A model generated the notes under the pieces. It saw only the letters and a list, made by a program, of their open reading frames with translations, was not told the DNA's origin and ran no database searches. The position numbers were made by a program, and so were the translations under genes. Below are positions 16,656 to 24,467 of a DNA stretch of 64,000 bases, one piece after another. Every line of letters starts with the position of its first letter. The stretch's first letter is position 1. Source of the stretch: Thiohalocapsa sp. ML1 (GTDB lineage: Bacteria > Pseudomonadota > Gammaproteobacteria > Chromatiales > Chromatiaceae); assembly GCF_001469165.1 (NCBI RefSeq), contig NZ_JABX01000011.1:1-64000 (forward strand). Reading direction: 5' to 3'.

Positions 16656-16867
16656 ACCCGCTCGTCTCGCTCGCGGATGTCGTCCATGTCTGTGTCCGCC
16701 CCCGCCAGGAAGCCGCGCAGGGCGTTCGGCGGCGCGCAGGGCACCAGCTCGATCCCGTGCTCGCTCGGTCTCACCAGAAAGCGTTGGCCGGGCTTCAGGC
16801 CCAGGGGCTCGCGGATCGATTTGGGCAGGACGAGCTGGTACTTGCTTGAGAGGGTGGTGGTTTCCAT
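16652..16867 (-). CDS. vapB: AbrB/SpoVT-type antitoxin, VapB family
   Basis: A 71-residue protein with an N-terminal swapped-hairpin DNA-binding domain (LSSKYQLVLPKSIREPLGLKPGQ, residues 6-28) and a short acidic C-terminal tail likely to wrap the toxin. It lies immediately upstream of and overlaps the PIN gene, and probably represses its own operon. The ATG at 16867 is followed directly by the conserved domain, which supports this start. Confidence 0.9.
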   Translation of the reverse strand: METTTLSSKYQLVLPKSIREPLGLKPGQRFLVRPSEHGIELVPCAPPNALRGFLAGADTDMDDIRERDERV

Positions 16868-17293
16868 CGTTGGTCCTTGCGGGGCAATCGATTCACCGAG
16901 GTAAGTCGCAGTCTAGTCGATGTCAGGGGCTAGGCGAAACCTGGCCGCGACCAGGTGCCTGTCGCGGCAGTTCCGCGTCCTACGTGGGCGGGCGTTGCCA
17001 GCCCGTCAGCCCATTTTGCCGGTGCCTGCCGGCGGTTCTGTCCCGCCGGTGCCCCGTTTTACATCGTCTGGGCAACGTTTCAACCCGAAAACCGTGGTCT
17101 GTCCCGAATGGCGGTCCGAATGGCGGTCCGAATGGCGGTCCCGAATGGCGCGGAATGGCGCGCTGCGGGCGGCGCAACCCGAAAAAGGTAGCCTGTCCCG
17201 GACGGCGCTGCGAGTGGCGCTGCGAGTGGCGCTCAAATGGCGCTCAAATGGCGCTGCGAGTGGGCGGCGGCGGGGCGACCGGGTGCGCCAGCG
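16868..17293. other. Intergenic stretch with short tandem repeats
   Basis: No convincing gene. It should hold the vapBC promoter near its left end. At 17107-17142 the 12-mer GAATGGCGGTCC occurs three times in tandem, followed by related GAATGGCGC units. At 17207-17262 pairs of GCGCTGCGAGTG and GCGCTCAAATGG units alternate. Just before them, GTGGTCTGTCCC is shared with the repeat family at 32765-33140. Open frames across this stretch are driven by the repeats. Confidence 0.55.
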
Positions 17294-17654
17294 TCAGCCG
17301 GTCGTGGCGGGCGGCCTGGCCACGCTCCGGCGCGCCGCCGCCGCCAGTCCGAGCCCAAGCAGCAGACAGGCCAGGGTGCCGGGTTCAGGGATGCCGGATG
17401 GGACCTGCTGAAAATCGGCGTCGGTCAGCGAAATGGGACCGACCCCGCCCGGCGCGCCGCCATTACCGGCAAAAAGTGCCCATGTCGCCGAAGCCGAACC
17501 CCGCGGCGAGCTCGATACTGTCCGAATTGTGCGCTCCCTGATACTGGATGCCGAGGAACTCCAGATCGCCGGAGTCGTAGAGCCAGGCCAAGGCGCTGGT
17601 CGTATCGGCGAGTTTGTCCGCGTCTCGGATAGGCAGCCCGGAAGCGGATGCGCG
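17294..17654 (-). pseudogene. PEP-CTERM protein gene, truncated and frameshifted
   Basis: Read from 17654 down, the frame gives LPIRDADKLADTTSALAWLY, DSGDLEFLGIQYQGAHNSDS and GFGFGDMGTF, then hits a stop. Shifting one base within a run of five T (about 17474-17478) restores FAGNGGAPGGVGPISLTDAD and the sorting tail IPEPGTLACLLLGLGLAAAARR. This is an exosortase-target C-terminus: PEP motif, hydrophobic helix, arginines. The N-terminal part is missing: the frame runs straight into the stop codon of the PIN gene at 17655, so the gene was cut there. One extra T would need checking against sequencing error. Confidence 0.75.
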
Positions 17655-18158
17655 TTAGATCGTAAGCAGACGAACGCGGGGATCAGCGTCCGGGATGCGT
17701 TGCATACGCCGGTCGGCGGTCACGACGACAAGATCTCGCTCCTTGGCCTGCGCGCACATCCAGAGGTCGTTTTCGTCGATGCCGAGCTTCCGTCCGGTCG
17801 CCTTGTCGACCCATTCCTCGATGTATTTGGGACGGTCCTTGCGTAAGGTGTTGGCCAAGTACTTCAGGGCAATATTCGCCTTGAGCTCCGCGTAGACCGA
17901 CGCCGTGTGGTGCGTGATGTCCAGGACTGCATAGGATCTGGCCTGGACCAGCATCGCTTCGAGGTCGGGCAGCTTTGCCTTTGCCAGTGCCGACGCGAGT
18001 CGAACACCGAAGTCCAGTTCGGCGAGCGCAACCGCGGAAACATACTCTGTTCTGTCGGCAGGAAGGGTGTCGAGCGACTTGCCCTTTTCGGCGTGATGGG
18101 GGTGCGTAGGGTCCAGATAGATGGACAGAATGGTTGTGTCGAGTAGGTATCCATCCAT
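17655..18158 (-). CDS. PIN-domain nuclease linked to a DNA methylase
   Basis: A 167-residue PIN protein, longer than usual VapC. D7 (YLLDTTI), E47 (ALAELDFG), D128 or D131 (IDENDLW) and D149 (VTADRRM) are the likely metal ligands. It starts 5 bases after the methylase stop, so it is the last gene of the HTH-methylase-PIN operon, and there is no VapB-like antitoxin next to it. It may be an RNase toxin restrained by an operon partner, or the nuclease of a restriction-like system; both are inference. A deleted copy lies at 15836-15985. Confidence 0.88.
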   Translation of the reverse strand: MDGYLLDTTILSIYLDPTHPHHAEKGKSLDTLPADRTEYVSAVALAELDFGVRLASALAKAKLPDLEAMLVQARSYAVLDITHHTASVYAELKANIALKYLANTLRKDRPKYIEEWVDKATGRKLGIDENDLWMCAQAKERDLVVVTADRRMQRIPDADPRVRLLTI

Positions 18159-18163
18159 TGCGA

Positions 18164-20653
18164 CTAATCCACATAGTCGCGGAACAATGCGATCTGATCT
18201 TCGGGTAAGGGTTGGAAGACCTTTCTAACCCAGTCTCCAGCAGGATTGAAGCGGCCGGATAGGCGCTCTGCGAGGTTAAGGCCCGATACGGGATATTGAA
18301 TGTCCCAATGCTCCCAGGGATGGGCAACGGGGCGTTCGGCACCTTCGAAGAAGGCTAGGAGCTGGCGTTCCAGTCGGAAGGGAAGATCATAGGCCTCCAG
18401 AACGGCAGCATCGATTTCCGCCAGGATGCGTGCCAACCGCGCCTCGGTGTCTCCCCACATGGGCGGCGTGTGCAGAAGCTCCGTGTAACGACCGGCCAAT
18501 TCCGCAAGCTTAGGAGGCAGTTGTGTCGGGATCGGGATGTCGCCGACCACTGACGCCCGGAGTCCTCTCTTCGGGGAGTTGACCGCGAGAAACGCGTTGG
18601 CGACCGGTCCGTTGAGGACTGTGCAGATCGCGGCAAGCTGGTCCAAGTCCAGCGGGACTACCGGCCGAAGCCCGAAGAACTGCTGGGAGCACAGCAAACC
18701 CTCGGGGTCGACAAAAGCCCCGATGCACCACGGGCCCCGTCTCAGCCGAATGGCACTCGCAATAAGCTTCGGTTGGATCCAGTCGTGCCCTCGGCCGCAG
18801 CGGAGATGGTCGGGCCGGAAGTCCAGCCACAAGGGCCGGGGGGCAAGGTATTGCTTGAGATGCCGAGAATTCAGGAATCCCAGCCGATACCCTGGTTCGG
18901 CGACATCACTGGTTGCTTGAGTTTGGCTGTAGGTCCATTCCAGACCGCGCTTTGGCTCAAGCACCGAGCCGAGTCTTGGGGAGCTGCGGAGATAGTCCCA
19001 CAGCGCGTTCAACTCCGGTATCCACAAGCGTCCATCCGGGGGATTTTCCACCGTCTTGGTGGAATCGCGGTGAACGGTCGTCCGCCCGGTCGTGAGAAAG
19101 GATGAGCGGTCGCGCTCGGCGACTTCGCTCGAACGCAGCTTGATCGAGCCGATCGCCGGGGGCCGCGGATCACGGGCGATGAGCGCGGAAGTCTCGACGT
19201 CCGAGGCGCCAAAGATTCCGTCGGGAAGTTTGAGGATCTCGACCGAACCGTAGAGACGTTCGATGCGACGCCGCTGCACGGAAAATTGGCGATCGAGGAC
19301 GAAAGATCGCGGCAGGACGAAGCCCAGAGCCAGCGGCTCTGCGTCGAGAGCCGCATTCAGTGCGGCGATCGCTTTGGAATGCGTTTCGCCGGCAACGGCA
19401 TGGCGATCCTTGCCAGCGTGGTCGAAGGCTTCGAACGGCGGATTGCATAGGATCACATTGTTCGCGGCCATCCGGCGAGCCAGCGTGTCATCCGCGAAGA
19501 GATCCGCCTCGTCGATATGCCAGCCGTTGTGATTGGGATAGTCGGCGAGGATAAGCGATAGGGTCGCAACCTCGCAGGCGAAAGGATCGATCTCGTCACC
19601 TGAGATGTGTCGGATGAGGAAGTCATGTCGCTGCTGGTCCGACCAATCTACGGGAAGCAGGTCGCGTAAATGACGCAGCGCTGATACCAGGAATACGCCG
19701 GACCCGGCAAACGGCTCGTAGACTCTGATGTCCTCGGGCCTGTGCTCGTGCAGCGCGAGCCGCTGAACGACGTATTCCGCCACTTGGCGGGGCGTGCTGT
19801 GCGTGCCGAATAGTTTTCGCGTCTCGGGTGTGACCAGGGTGTTCTCGTAGACGAAGGCGAGATCGTCGGACGAGATATTCGAGAAGCTGATCCCACTGCG
19901 CAGATGACGCCACGCCGCATCGAAGACCGTCGTCAGCGGGGTGTTGCCATGGCCGCCGAGCTGTCCGAGCGAGTAATAGGTTTCGATGCCGGCGAGCACG
20001 GCTGCGAGATCGTCTGCGTCCCATCTCTCCGCATAGGGGTGACGCCGGTCCTGTAGGACCTTGGCGGCGAGCAGGCGAAAAAGCACGCGAAACAAGACGC
20101 GCGGGTCAAGCCTGTCGCCACCGGGCGACTTGCGAGACATTTCGAGGGTCTCGACGAGTAGGCGGTCGAGTTTGATGTGGATCTCCCCCTCGATCGCCGG
20201 CAGCAATCCAACATCGACGAAATCGAGCTGGTAGCCAGTCCCTGTGGTGCCGAGCGACTTGGCCCGATGGATTGCGTCGGGATGCCACTGGGAACGGTTG
20301 CGCGCGAACAGATCGAGAACGTCGGCAAGCTTGGCCTTGTCGATTGCTCGCGGCGGGGCGTCGCTCCGGACCTGCCAGACGGTCACTTCGTCAATCTCGA
20401 TAACGAAGAGGACAGGGGCGCCCAAGGCGCGGTGCTTTTTCACAAGGTTGAGGGCACAGCGACCCTTGCCATTCACGACGGCCAGCGCCGCCGACCGGTA
20501 CGATGGAGGCGTGCGCGTGAAGGCGGCGAGCTGGACGGTCCTGGTCGGATTGGCGTCGGCCAGTACGTCCGCGAAGGCGTAATCGCACACCACGGCTTCG
20601 GAGCGATACCCCGTGTCGCGGAAGGCCTGAGCAAGACGCTCGACGGCGTTCAT
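18164..20653 (-). CDS. N6-adenine DNA methyltransferase (Eco57I-like class)
   Basis: An 829-residue protein. AdoMet motif I is EPFAGSGVF (313-321) and catalytic motif IV is NPPF (404-407). HSTPRQVAEYVVQRL (285-299) is the helix common before motif I in type I/IIG methylases. The C-terminal 300 residues, with GYRLGFLNSRHLKQYL and later VGDIPIPTQLPPKLAEL, look like a target-recognition region and helical tail. Residues 1-170 hold an unassigned domain; I could not find a clear PD-(D/E)xK nuclease motif in it. It overlaps the upstream HTH gene by four bases and is followed by the PIN gene. It may be an orphan methylase or part of a restriction/defence system. Confidence 0.85.
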   Translation of the reverse strand: MNAVERLAQAFRDTGYRSEAVVCDYAFADVLADANPTRTVQLAAFTRTPPSYRSAALAVVNGKGRCALNLVKKHRALGAPVLFVIEIDEVTVWQVRSDAPPRAIDKAKLADVLDLFARNRSQWHPDAIHRAKSLGTTGTGYQLDFVDVGLLPAIEGEIHIKLDRLLVETLEMSRKSPGGDRLDPRVLFRVLFRLLAAKVLQDRRHPYAERWDADDLAAVLAGIETYYSLGQLGGHGNTPLTTVFDAAWRHLRSGISFSNISSDDLAFVYENTLVTPETRKLFGTHSTPRQVAEYVVQRLALHEHRPEDIRVYEPFAGSGVFLVSALRHLRDLLPVDWSDQQRHDFLIRHISGDEIDPFACEVATLSLILADYPNHNGWHIDEADLFADDTLARRMAANNVILCNPPFEAFDHAGKDRHAVAGETHSKAIAALNAALDAEPLALGFVLPRSFVLDRQFSVQRRRIERLYGSVEILKLPDGIFGASDVETSALIARDPRPPAIGSIKLRSSEVAERDRSSFLTTGRTTVHRDSTKTVENPPDGRLWIPELNALWDYLRSSPRLGSVLEPKRGLEWTYSQTQATSDVAEPGYRLGFLNSRHLKQYLAPRPLWLDFRPDHLRCGRGHDWIQPKLIASAIRLRRGPWCIGAFVDPEGLLCSQQFFGLRPVVPLDLDQLAAICTVLNGPVANAFLAVNSPKRGLRASVVGDIPIPTQLPPKLAELAGRYTELLHTPPMWGDTEARLARILAEIDAAVLEAYDLPFRLERQLLAFFEGAERPVAHPWEHWDIQYPVSGLNLAERLSGRFNPAGDWVRKVFQPLPEDQIALFRDYVD

Positions 20654-21129
20654 TGGCGGCCTCCGCGAGCGATGGCCGGCGCACCGCCGACTGGCAACGG
20701 AGGGAAACGAAGCGAAGTCTGCTCACGGCTGTCGCTTTCAGCGAGCAGTTGCTCGCGAAGTTCGGCCATGATCGATCTCAAGGGGATTGTGATCGATGGC
20801 CTGTCGCTTAGGGTCTCCGTCAGCTCGGGGCTGAGCTCAAGTCGCGCACCGGGAAGATCGACAATCAGTTTGCTGCGTTCCAGGATGGGCCATGTCGCAC
20901 GATTGCAGAGCTCGAAGAGCGGCTCGCCGATGGGCGTCAAAGCACCGATGCGGATACCCAGATCGAGCGTCAACGAGCGGATCAGGGCTACGGCGACCAG
21001 ATCGCCCGCGCTGAAACAGGGGCTGTGGCCGCTGGCCCGGCGCAGGGGCTCGAGCGTCTTTTTCCAATGGCGGTAGGTCTCCGGAGTGATGGAGACCGCT
21101 CTGCGGAGCTGGCCCGGTGTGTAGAGCAT
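20650..21129 (-). CDS. MerR-like helix-turn-helix protein
   Basis: About 159 residues. The N-terminal part (MLYTPGQLRRAVSITPETYRHW, then FSAGDLVAVALIRSLTLDLG) has the winged-helix pattern of MerR-type proteins. The rest is acidic to neutral with no domain I recognise. I chose the ATG at 21129 because the conserved domain begins there and a palindrome lies just upstream; an ATG at 21171 is in frame and would add 14 residues containing the palindrome. It is first in the operon with the methylase, overlapping by four bases. Likely role: operon regulator or specificity partner. Confidence 0.75.
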   Translation of the reverse strand: MLYTPGQLRRAVSITPETYRHWKKTLEPLRRASGHSPCFSAGDLVAVALIRSLTLDLGIRIGALTPIGEPLFELCNRATWPILERSKLIVDLPGARLELSPELTETLSDRPSITIPLRSIMAELREQLLAESDSREQTSLRFPPLPVGGAPAIARGGRQ

Positions 21130-21152
21130 GGTTGGCGGAACACCGTGCAGTC

Positions 21153-21168
21153 TTGTTGCTTGCAACAA
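21153..21168. promoter_or_regulatory. Palindrome TTGTTGC-N2-GCAACAA, candidate operator
   Basis: Seven-base perfect arms separated by two bases lie 24 bases before the chosen start of the HTH gene. It is a plausible operator for self-regulation by that protein, as in restriction-modification control genes. If the in-frame ATG at 21171 is the real start, the palindrome would lie within the first codons instead. Confidence 0.45.
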
Positions 21169-21215
21169 CATGGACTGTTCTGCGGGACTTTGCAAGGAGA
21201 CGATGCGCGCAATTG

Positions 21216-21348
21216 TTGGTTGCGGCTCGCGCGAAGCTCCTTAAGCAGCACGTTGAGCCGCTTGCTCTCGGGTACGGACACGGAAGCGCGCAGATGATCG
21301 CGGATGTTGAAGGCGGCCTGGCGGCGGCTCTCGGTGTAGTCGGCGACC
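21216..21348 (-). pseudogene. Duplicated fragment of corC
   Basis: The minus strand encodes TESRRQAAFNIRDHL, then ESKRLNVLLKELRASRN, almost the same as residues of the intact CorC encoded 1.2 kb away (about 22410-22545), with clear nucleotide similarity. The match stops at both ends. It begins only about 20 bp beyond the HTH-methylase-PIN operon's leader, so the duplicate flanks that module. The sequence has diverged and no start or stop belongs to it. Confidence 0.8.
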
Positions 21349-21717
21349 GGAGTAAATGGCGCCGAAGCCCCTAAAGCCGGCGAGGATGGCCAAACGGCTT
21401 TGACGCCGGCTTTGACCCCTTCTCCGATGTCAGAGGCAGCAAGGCGCCGGTCGAAGCCGAAGGGCTCGGCTTCGGTCGCGGCGGCGACTGTGCCGAAGTG
21501 CGGATCGGCGGGAGATGAGCAGGGTGTCCTCGCGCAAAGGCGTTGGCGGACGTCGGGCACTCTCGGCTGCTGTAACCATATGAGAATAAGCACAGGCTCA
21601 GATGGAGCCTCTGCAAGCCGGCCCGGTCTCAGGACGCCACCCGATCCGCGTCCACGGCGACGCTCAGTGTGTGCACGCGCGCCGCTGTAGAAGAACCCGC
21701 GCACGGGGCTCACGCCC
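21349..21717. other. Gap between gene fragments
   Basis: No gene or repeat that I recognise. Open frames on both strands are long only because of high GC content. It lies between a corC scrap and a transglutaminase remnant and is probably decayed sequence. Confidence 0.4.
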
Positions 21718-21945
21718 TAATAGCCGCGGCCGACGGCGGTTGTGATCTGCTGCTCGTGGATGAGGCAGTCGTTGGTTGGGGCGAAATCGATCCAGCCGTC
21801 GCCTGGGTGGCTGGGGGCAGAAACAGCCCGAACCAGGCCTGGGAGGCGTCGGCCCCGCGCACCTTGGACTGGCCCGGCGACGGCAGGTAAGAAACGCTTC
21901 CGATGCACGCCGCGCGATCGACCGTCGCACGCACTGCAACTGGTT
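21718..21945 (-). pseudogene. Transglutaminase-like protein, C-terminal remnant with frameshift
   Basis: In one minus-strand frame GQSKVRGADASQAWFGLFLP resembles the histidine-region stretch of transglutaminase-core proteins (usually GADASHAW...YLP). In another frame GDGWIDFAPTNDCLIHEQQI and TTAVGRGY, ending at a stop, match the aspartate-region DPTND and AVGRDY pattern. A frameshift lies between them. The catalytic histidine of ASHAW is a glutamine and the rest of the gene is missing. Family assignment is from memory of the pattern. Confidence 0.6.
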
Positions 21946-22040
21946 CACGCTCTCCTTGGTAACCGGTTGCCGCCCAATAGTCTGGACCGCGCGTCTCGCG
22001 GGGTGCGGCGCTGGCCGTCGGCGCCCTTTCTCGCATGAGA

Positions 22041-22898
22041 TTAGTCAGGCGTTGCCGCCAGCGGGCGCACCGTCAGCAGATGCACCCGGCGGCTGTCCGC
22101 GCGCATGATGGTGAAGCGAAACCCTTCGATCTCGACGCGCTCGCCGCGGGCCGGGAGTCGGCCGAAGGCGTTGACGACGAGTCCGCCGATGGTGTCGAAC
22201 TCGCTCGCATCGAGATCGCTGCCGAAGTACTCGTTGAAGTCCTCGACGCTGGTGCGGGCCTTGACCGTGTAGTCGCCCTGGCCGCGCTTGAAGATGAAGG
22301 CGCCTTCGTCGTGGTCGTGCTCGTCCTCGATGTCGCCGACGATCTGCTCGAGCACGTCCTCGATGGTGACGAGCCCGGCGGCGGCGCCGTACTCGTCGAC
22401 GACAATGGCCATGTGGTTGCGGCTCGCGCGGAACTCCTTCAGCAGCACGTTGAGCCGCTTGCTTTCAGGCACGAACACGGCGGCGCGTAGGTGATCGCGG
22501 ATGTTGAAGGCCGACTGGCGGCGGCTCTCGGTGCAGTAGGCGAGCAGATCCTTGGCAAGCAGAATGCCGACGACTTCGCCCTTGTCCTCGCCGGTGACCG
22601 GGAAACGCGAGTGCGCCGACTCCACGGCGATTTCCAGAATGCGCTCCAGCGGGTCGTCGCGCCGTACGCTGACCATCTCGGCGCGCGGGATCATGATGTC
22701 CTCGACGCGCAGGTCGGAGACCTGCAGCACGCCCTCGATCATGCCGAGGCCGTCGCGATCGACGATGCCGCTGCGTTCTGCGTCCTTGAGGATTTCCAAC
22801 AACTGGTCCTTGTCGTTTGGCTCGCTGCCCAGTATCCGTCGTAGGCGTTTCCGCCAGTCTAGGGGCTGCGAGCCGGTAGTAGATCGATCACTCGTCAT
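22041..22898 (-). CDS. corC: CorC/HlyC family CBS-domain protein
   Basis: A 285-residue cytoplasmic protein with two CBS domains (about 65-190: VEDIMIPRAEMVSV and the IVVDEYGAAAGLVTIEDVLEQIVG block) and a C-terminal CorC_HlyC domain (YTVKARTSVEDFNEYFG). It is the YbeX type, shorter than membrane-anchored paralogues, and linked to magnesium homeostasis and ribosome maturation. It overlaps ybeY by 11 bases. lnt, normally next, is missing. A broken copy of its middle lies at 21216-21348. Confidence 0.94.
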   Translation of the reverse strand: MTSDRSTTGSQPLDWRKRLRRILGSEPNDKDQLLEILKDAERSGIVDRDGLGMIEGVLQVSDLRVEDIMIPRAEMVSVRRDDPLERILEIAVESAHSRFPVTGEDKGEVVGILLAKDLLAYCTESRRQSAFNIRDHLRAAVFVPESKRLNVLLKEFRASRNHMAIVVDEYGAAAGLVTIEDVLEQIVGDIEDEHDHDEGAFIFKRGQGDYTVKARTSVEDFNEYFGSDLDASEFDTIGGLVVNAFGRLPARGERVEIEGFRFTIMRADSRRVHLLTVRPLAATPD

Positions 22899-23478
22899 GG
22901 GGGGCCTGTATGGGGTGCTGTGTCGGGTCCGTTGAGACCTCGTAGGGTGGCGGAAAGCCTAACGCGGCGAGGATGACGGTTTCCAGCGCCTCCATCCCGG
23001 CGGCGTCGGCCGATTCAAGGTGGTCGTAGCCGAGCAGGTGCAGCGTACCGTGCACCAGTAGGTGTGCCGTATGGGCGGTGAGGGGCTTGCCCTGCTCGGC
23101 GGCTTCGCGCCGTAGCACCGGGGCGCAGATGGCGAGGTCGCCGAGCTGGCCGGCGAGCTCGGCGGCGGCCTCGGGCGGCAGCCCGGGTGGCGCCTCGAAC
23201 GGGAAGGACAGCACGTTGGTGGGGCCTGGCTTGCCGCGGTAGCGCTGGTTGAGCGCCGCGCCCTCGGCGTCGTCGATGATCCGCAGGCCGAGCTCGGCCG
23301 CGTCCGATGGTGCGCTGTCGGCGTGGGCAAGGGCGACCTTGACCCAGCAGGTCAGCGTTGCGTCATCGGGCAGTCCGTCCGCCGCGCAGGCACGCTCGAC
23401 ATGCAGCAGCACGTCGGGCGCGTCGGCGCCGGGACGCTGCCCGCCGGGCGGGGGAGGTTCTTGGCTTGCTTCGCTCAC
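22888..23478 (-). CDS. ybeY: rRNA maturation endoribonuclease YbeY
   Basis: A 196-residue metal-dependent RNase for 16S rRNA 3'-end maturation and ribosome quality control. The zinc motif HGTLHLLGYDH near residues 144-154 is intact, and TNVLSFPFE near 86-94 is the second signature. The N-terminus is longer than usual by about 25 mostly polar residues, so a later start is possible. The gene overlaps phoH by four bases. Confidence 0.95.
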   Translation of the reverse strand: MSEASQEPPPPGGQRPGADAPDVLLHVERACAADGLPDDATLTCWVKVALAHADSAPSDAAELGLRIIDDAEGAALNQRYRGKPGPTNVLSFPFEAPPGLPPEAAAELAGQLGDLAICAPVLRREAAEQGKPLTAHTAHLLVHGTLHLLGYDHLESADAAGMEALETVILAALGFPPPYEVSTDPTQHPIQAPHDE

Positions 23479-24467
23479 TTGCGCTCGGCCTTGCGCTCGA
23501 CTTGGCGATCGTGGGCGTCGTAGGCGTTGACGATGCGCTGCACCAGCGCATGCCGCACCACGTCGCGGGAATCGAAGTAGGTGAGCCCGATGCCGGGCAC
23601 GCCCTTCAGCACCTCCAGCGCCTGCTTGAGCCCGGACGGCTGCCCGCGCGGCAGGTCGATCTGCGTCACGTCGCCGGTGATGACGGCGGTGGAGCCGAAG
23701 CCGATGCGGGTCAGGAACATCTTCATCTGCTCGGGCGTCGTGTTCTGCGCCTCGTCCAGGATGATAAAGGCATCGTTCAGCGTGCGCCCGCGCATGTACG
23801 CCAGCGGCGCGACCTCAATGACGTTGCGCTCGATGAGCTTGTTGACTTTCTCGAAGCCGAACATCTCGAACAGTGCGTCGTAGAGCGGTCGCAGGTAAGG
23901 GTCGATCTTCTGCGCCAGGTCGCCGGGCAAGAAGCCCAGGCGCTCGCCGGCCTCCACCGCCGGGCGCACCAGCAAGAGCCGGCGCACGCGCTCGCTCTCC
24001 AGCGCCTCCACGGCGCACGCGACAGCCAGATAGGTCTTGCCCGTGCCGGCGGGGCCGACGCCGAAGCTGATGTCGTGCGTGACAATGGTGTGCAGATAGG
24101 ACTGCTGCGCGGCACCCCGGGCCTTGACCAGACCGCGCTTGGTCTTGATCAGCACGTCCGGCAGCCGCTCCGCCGCGGCCTCTGCGGCGCCGTCCGCGTC
24201 CGCCCGGGTCAGCTCCAGGTGCACGGATTCCGGCGATAGGCGCTCGGTCTCGGCGGCGTCGTAGAGCTCGCGCAGCACCTGCTCGCCGACGGCCGCCGCC
24301 GCGGGCTCGCCGACGATGCGGAAGCTCACGCCGCGGTTTGCGATCTCGATGCCCAGGCGGCGCTCGATGAGCCGTAGGTGCTGATCGAAGGGGCCGCACA
24401 TGCTCGACAGCCGCGCGTTGTCCGCGGGCGCCAGCTCCAGATCGATACTGTAGGGCTCGGTGGTCAA
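23475..24467 (-). CDS. ybeZ: PhoH-like ATPase (YbeZ)
   Basis: A 330-residue P-loop ATPase of the PhoH family. The Walker A motif GPAGTGKT lies near 138-145 and the Walker B-like FIILDEAQN near 222-230. An N-terminal KH-like region precedes the ATPase core. It works with YbeY in RNA processing. It sits between miaB and ybeY with four-base overlaps on both sides, the classic order. Confidence 0.95.
   Translation of the reverse strand: MTTEPYSIDLELAPADNARLSSMCGPFDQHLRLIERRLGIEIANRGVSFRIVGEPAAAAVGEQVLRELYDAAETERLSPESVHLELTRADADGAAEAAAERLPDVLIKTKRGLVKARGAAQQSYLHTIVTHDISFGVGPAGTGKTYLAVACAVEALESERVRRLLLVRPAVEAGERLGFLPGDLAQKIDPYLRPLYDALFEMFGFEKVNKLIERNVIEVAPLAYMRGRTLNDAFIILDEAQNTTPEQMKMFLTRIGFGSTAVITGDVTQIDLPRGQPSGLKQALEVLKGVPGIGLTYFDSRDVVRHALVQRIVNAYDAHDRQVERKAERK

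Noticed and set aside
17107-17142. CRISPR or iteron array
   Set aside because: Repeats are only 12 bp and strictly tandem with no spacers; there is no replication gene nearby.
16537-17541. 334-codon plus-strand frame across vapBC and the tandem repeats
   Set aside because: It runs antisense to two genes and through repeats; no protein family pattern.
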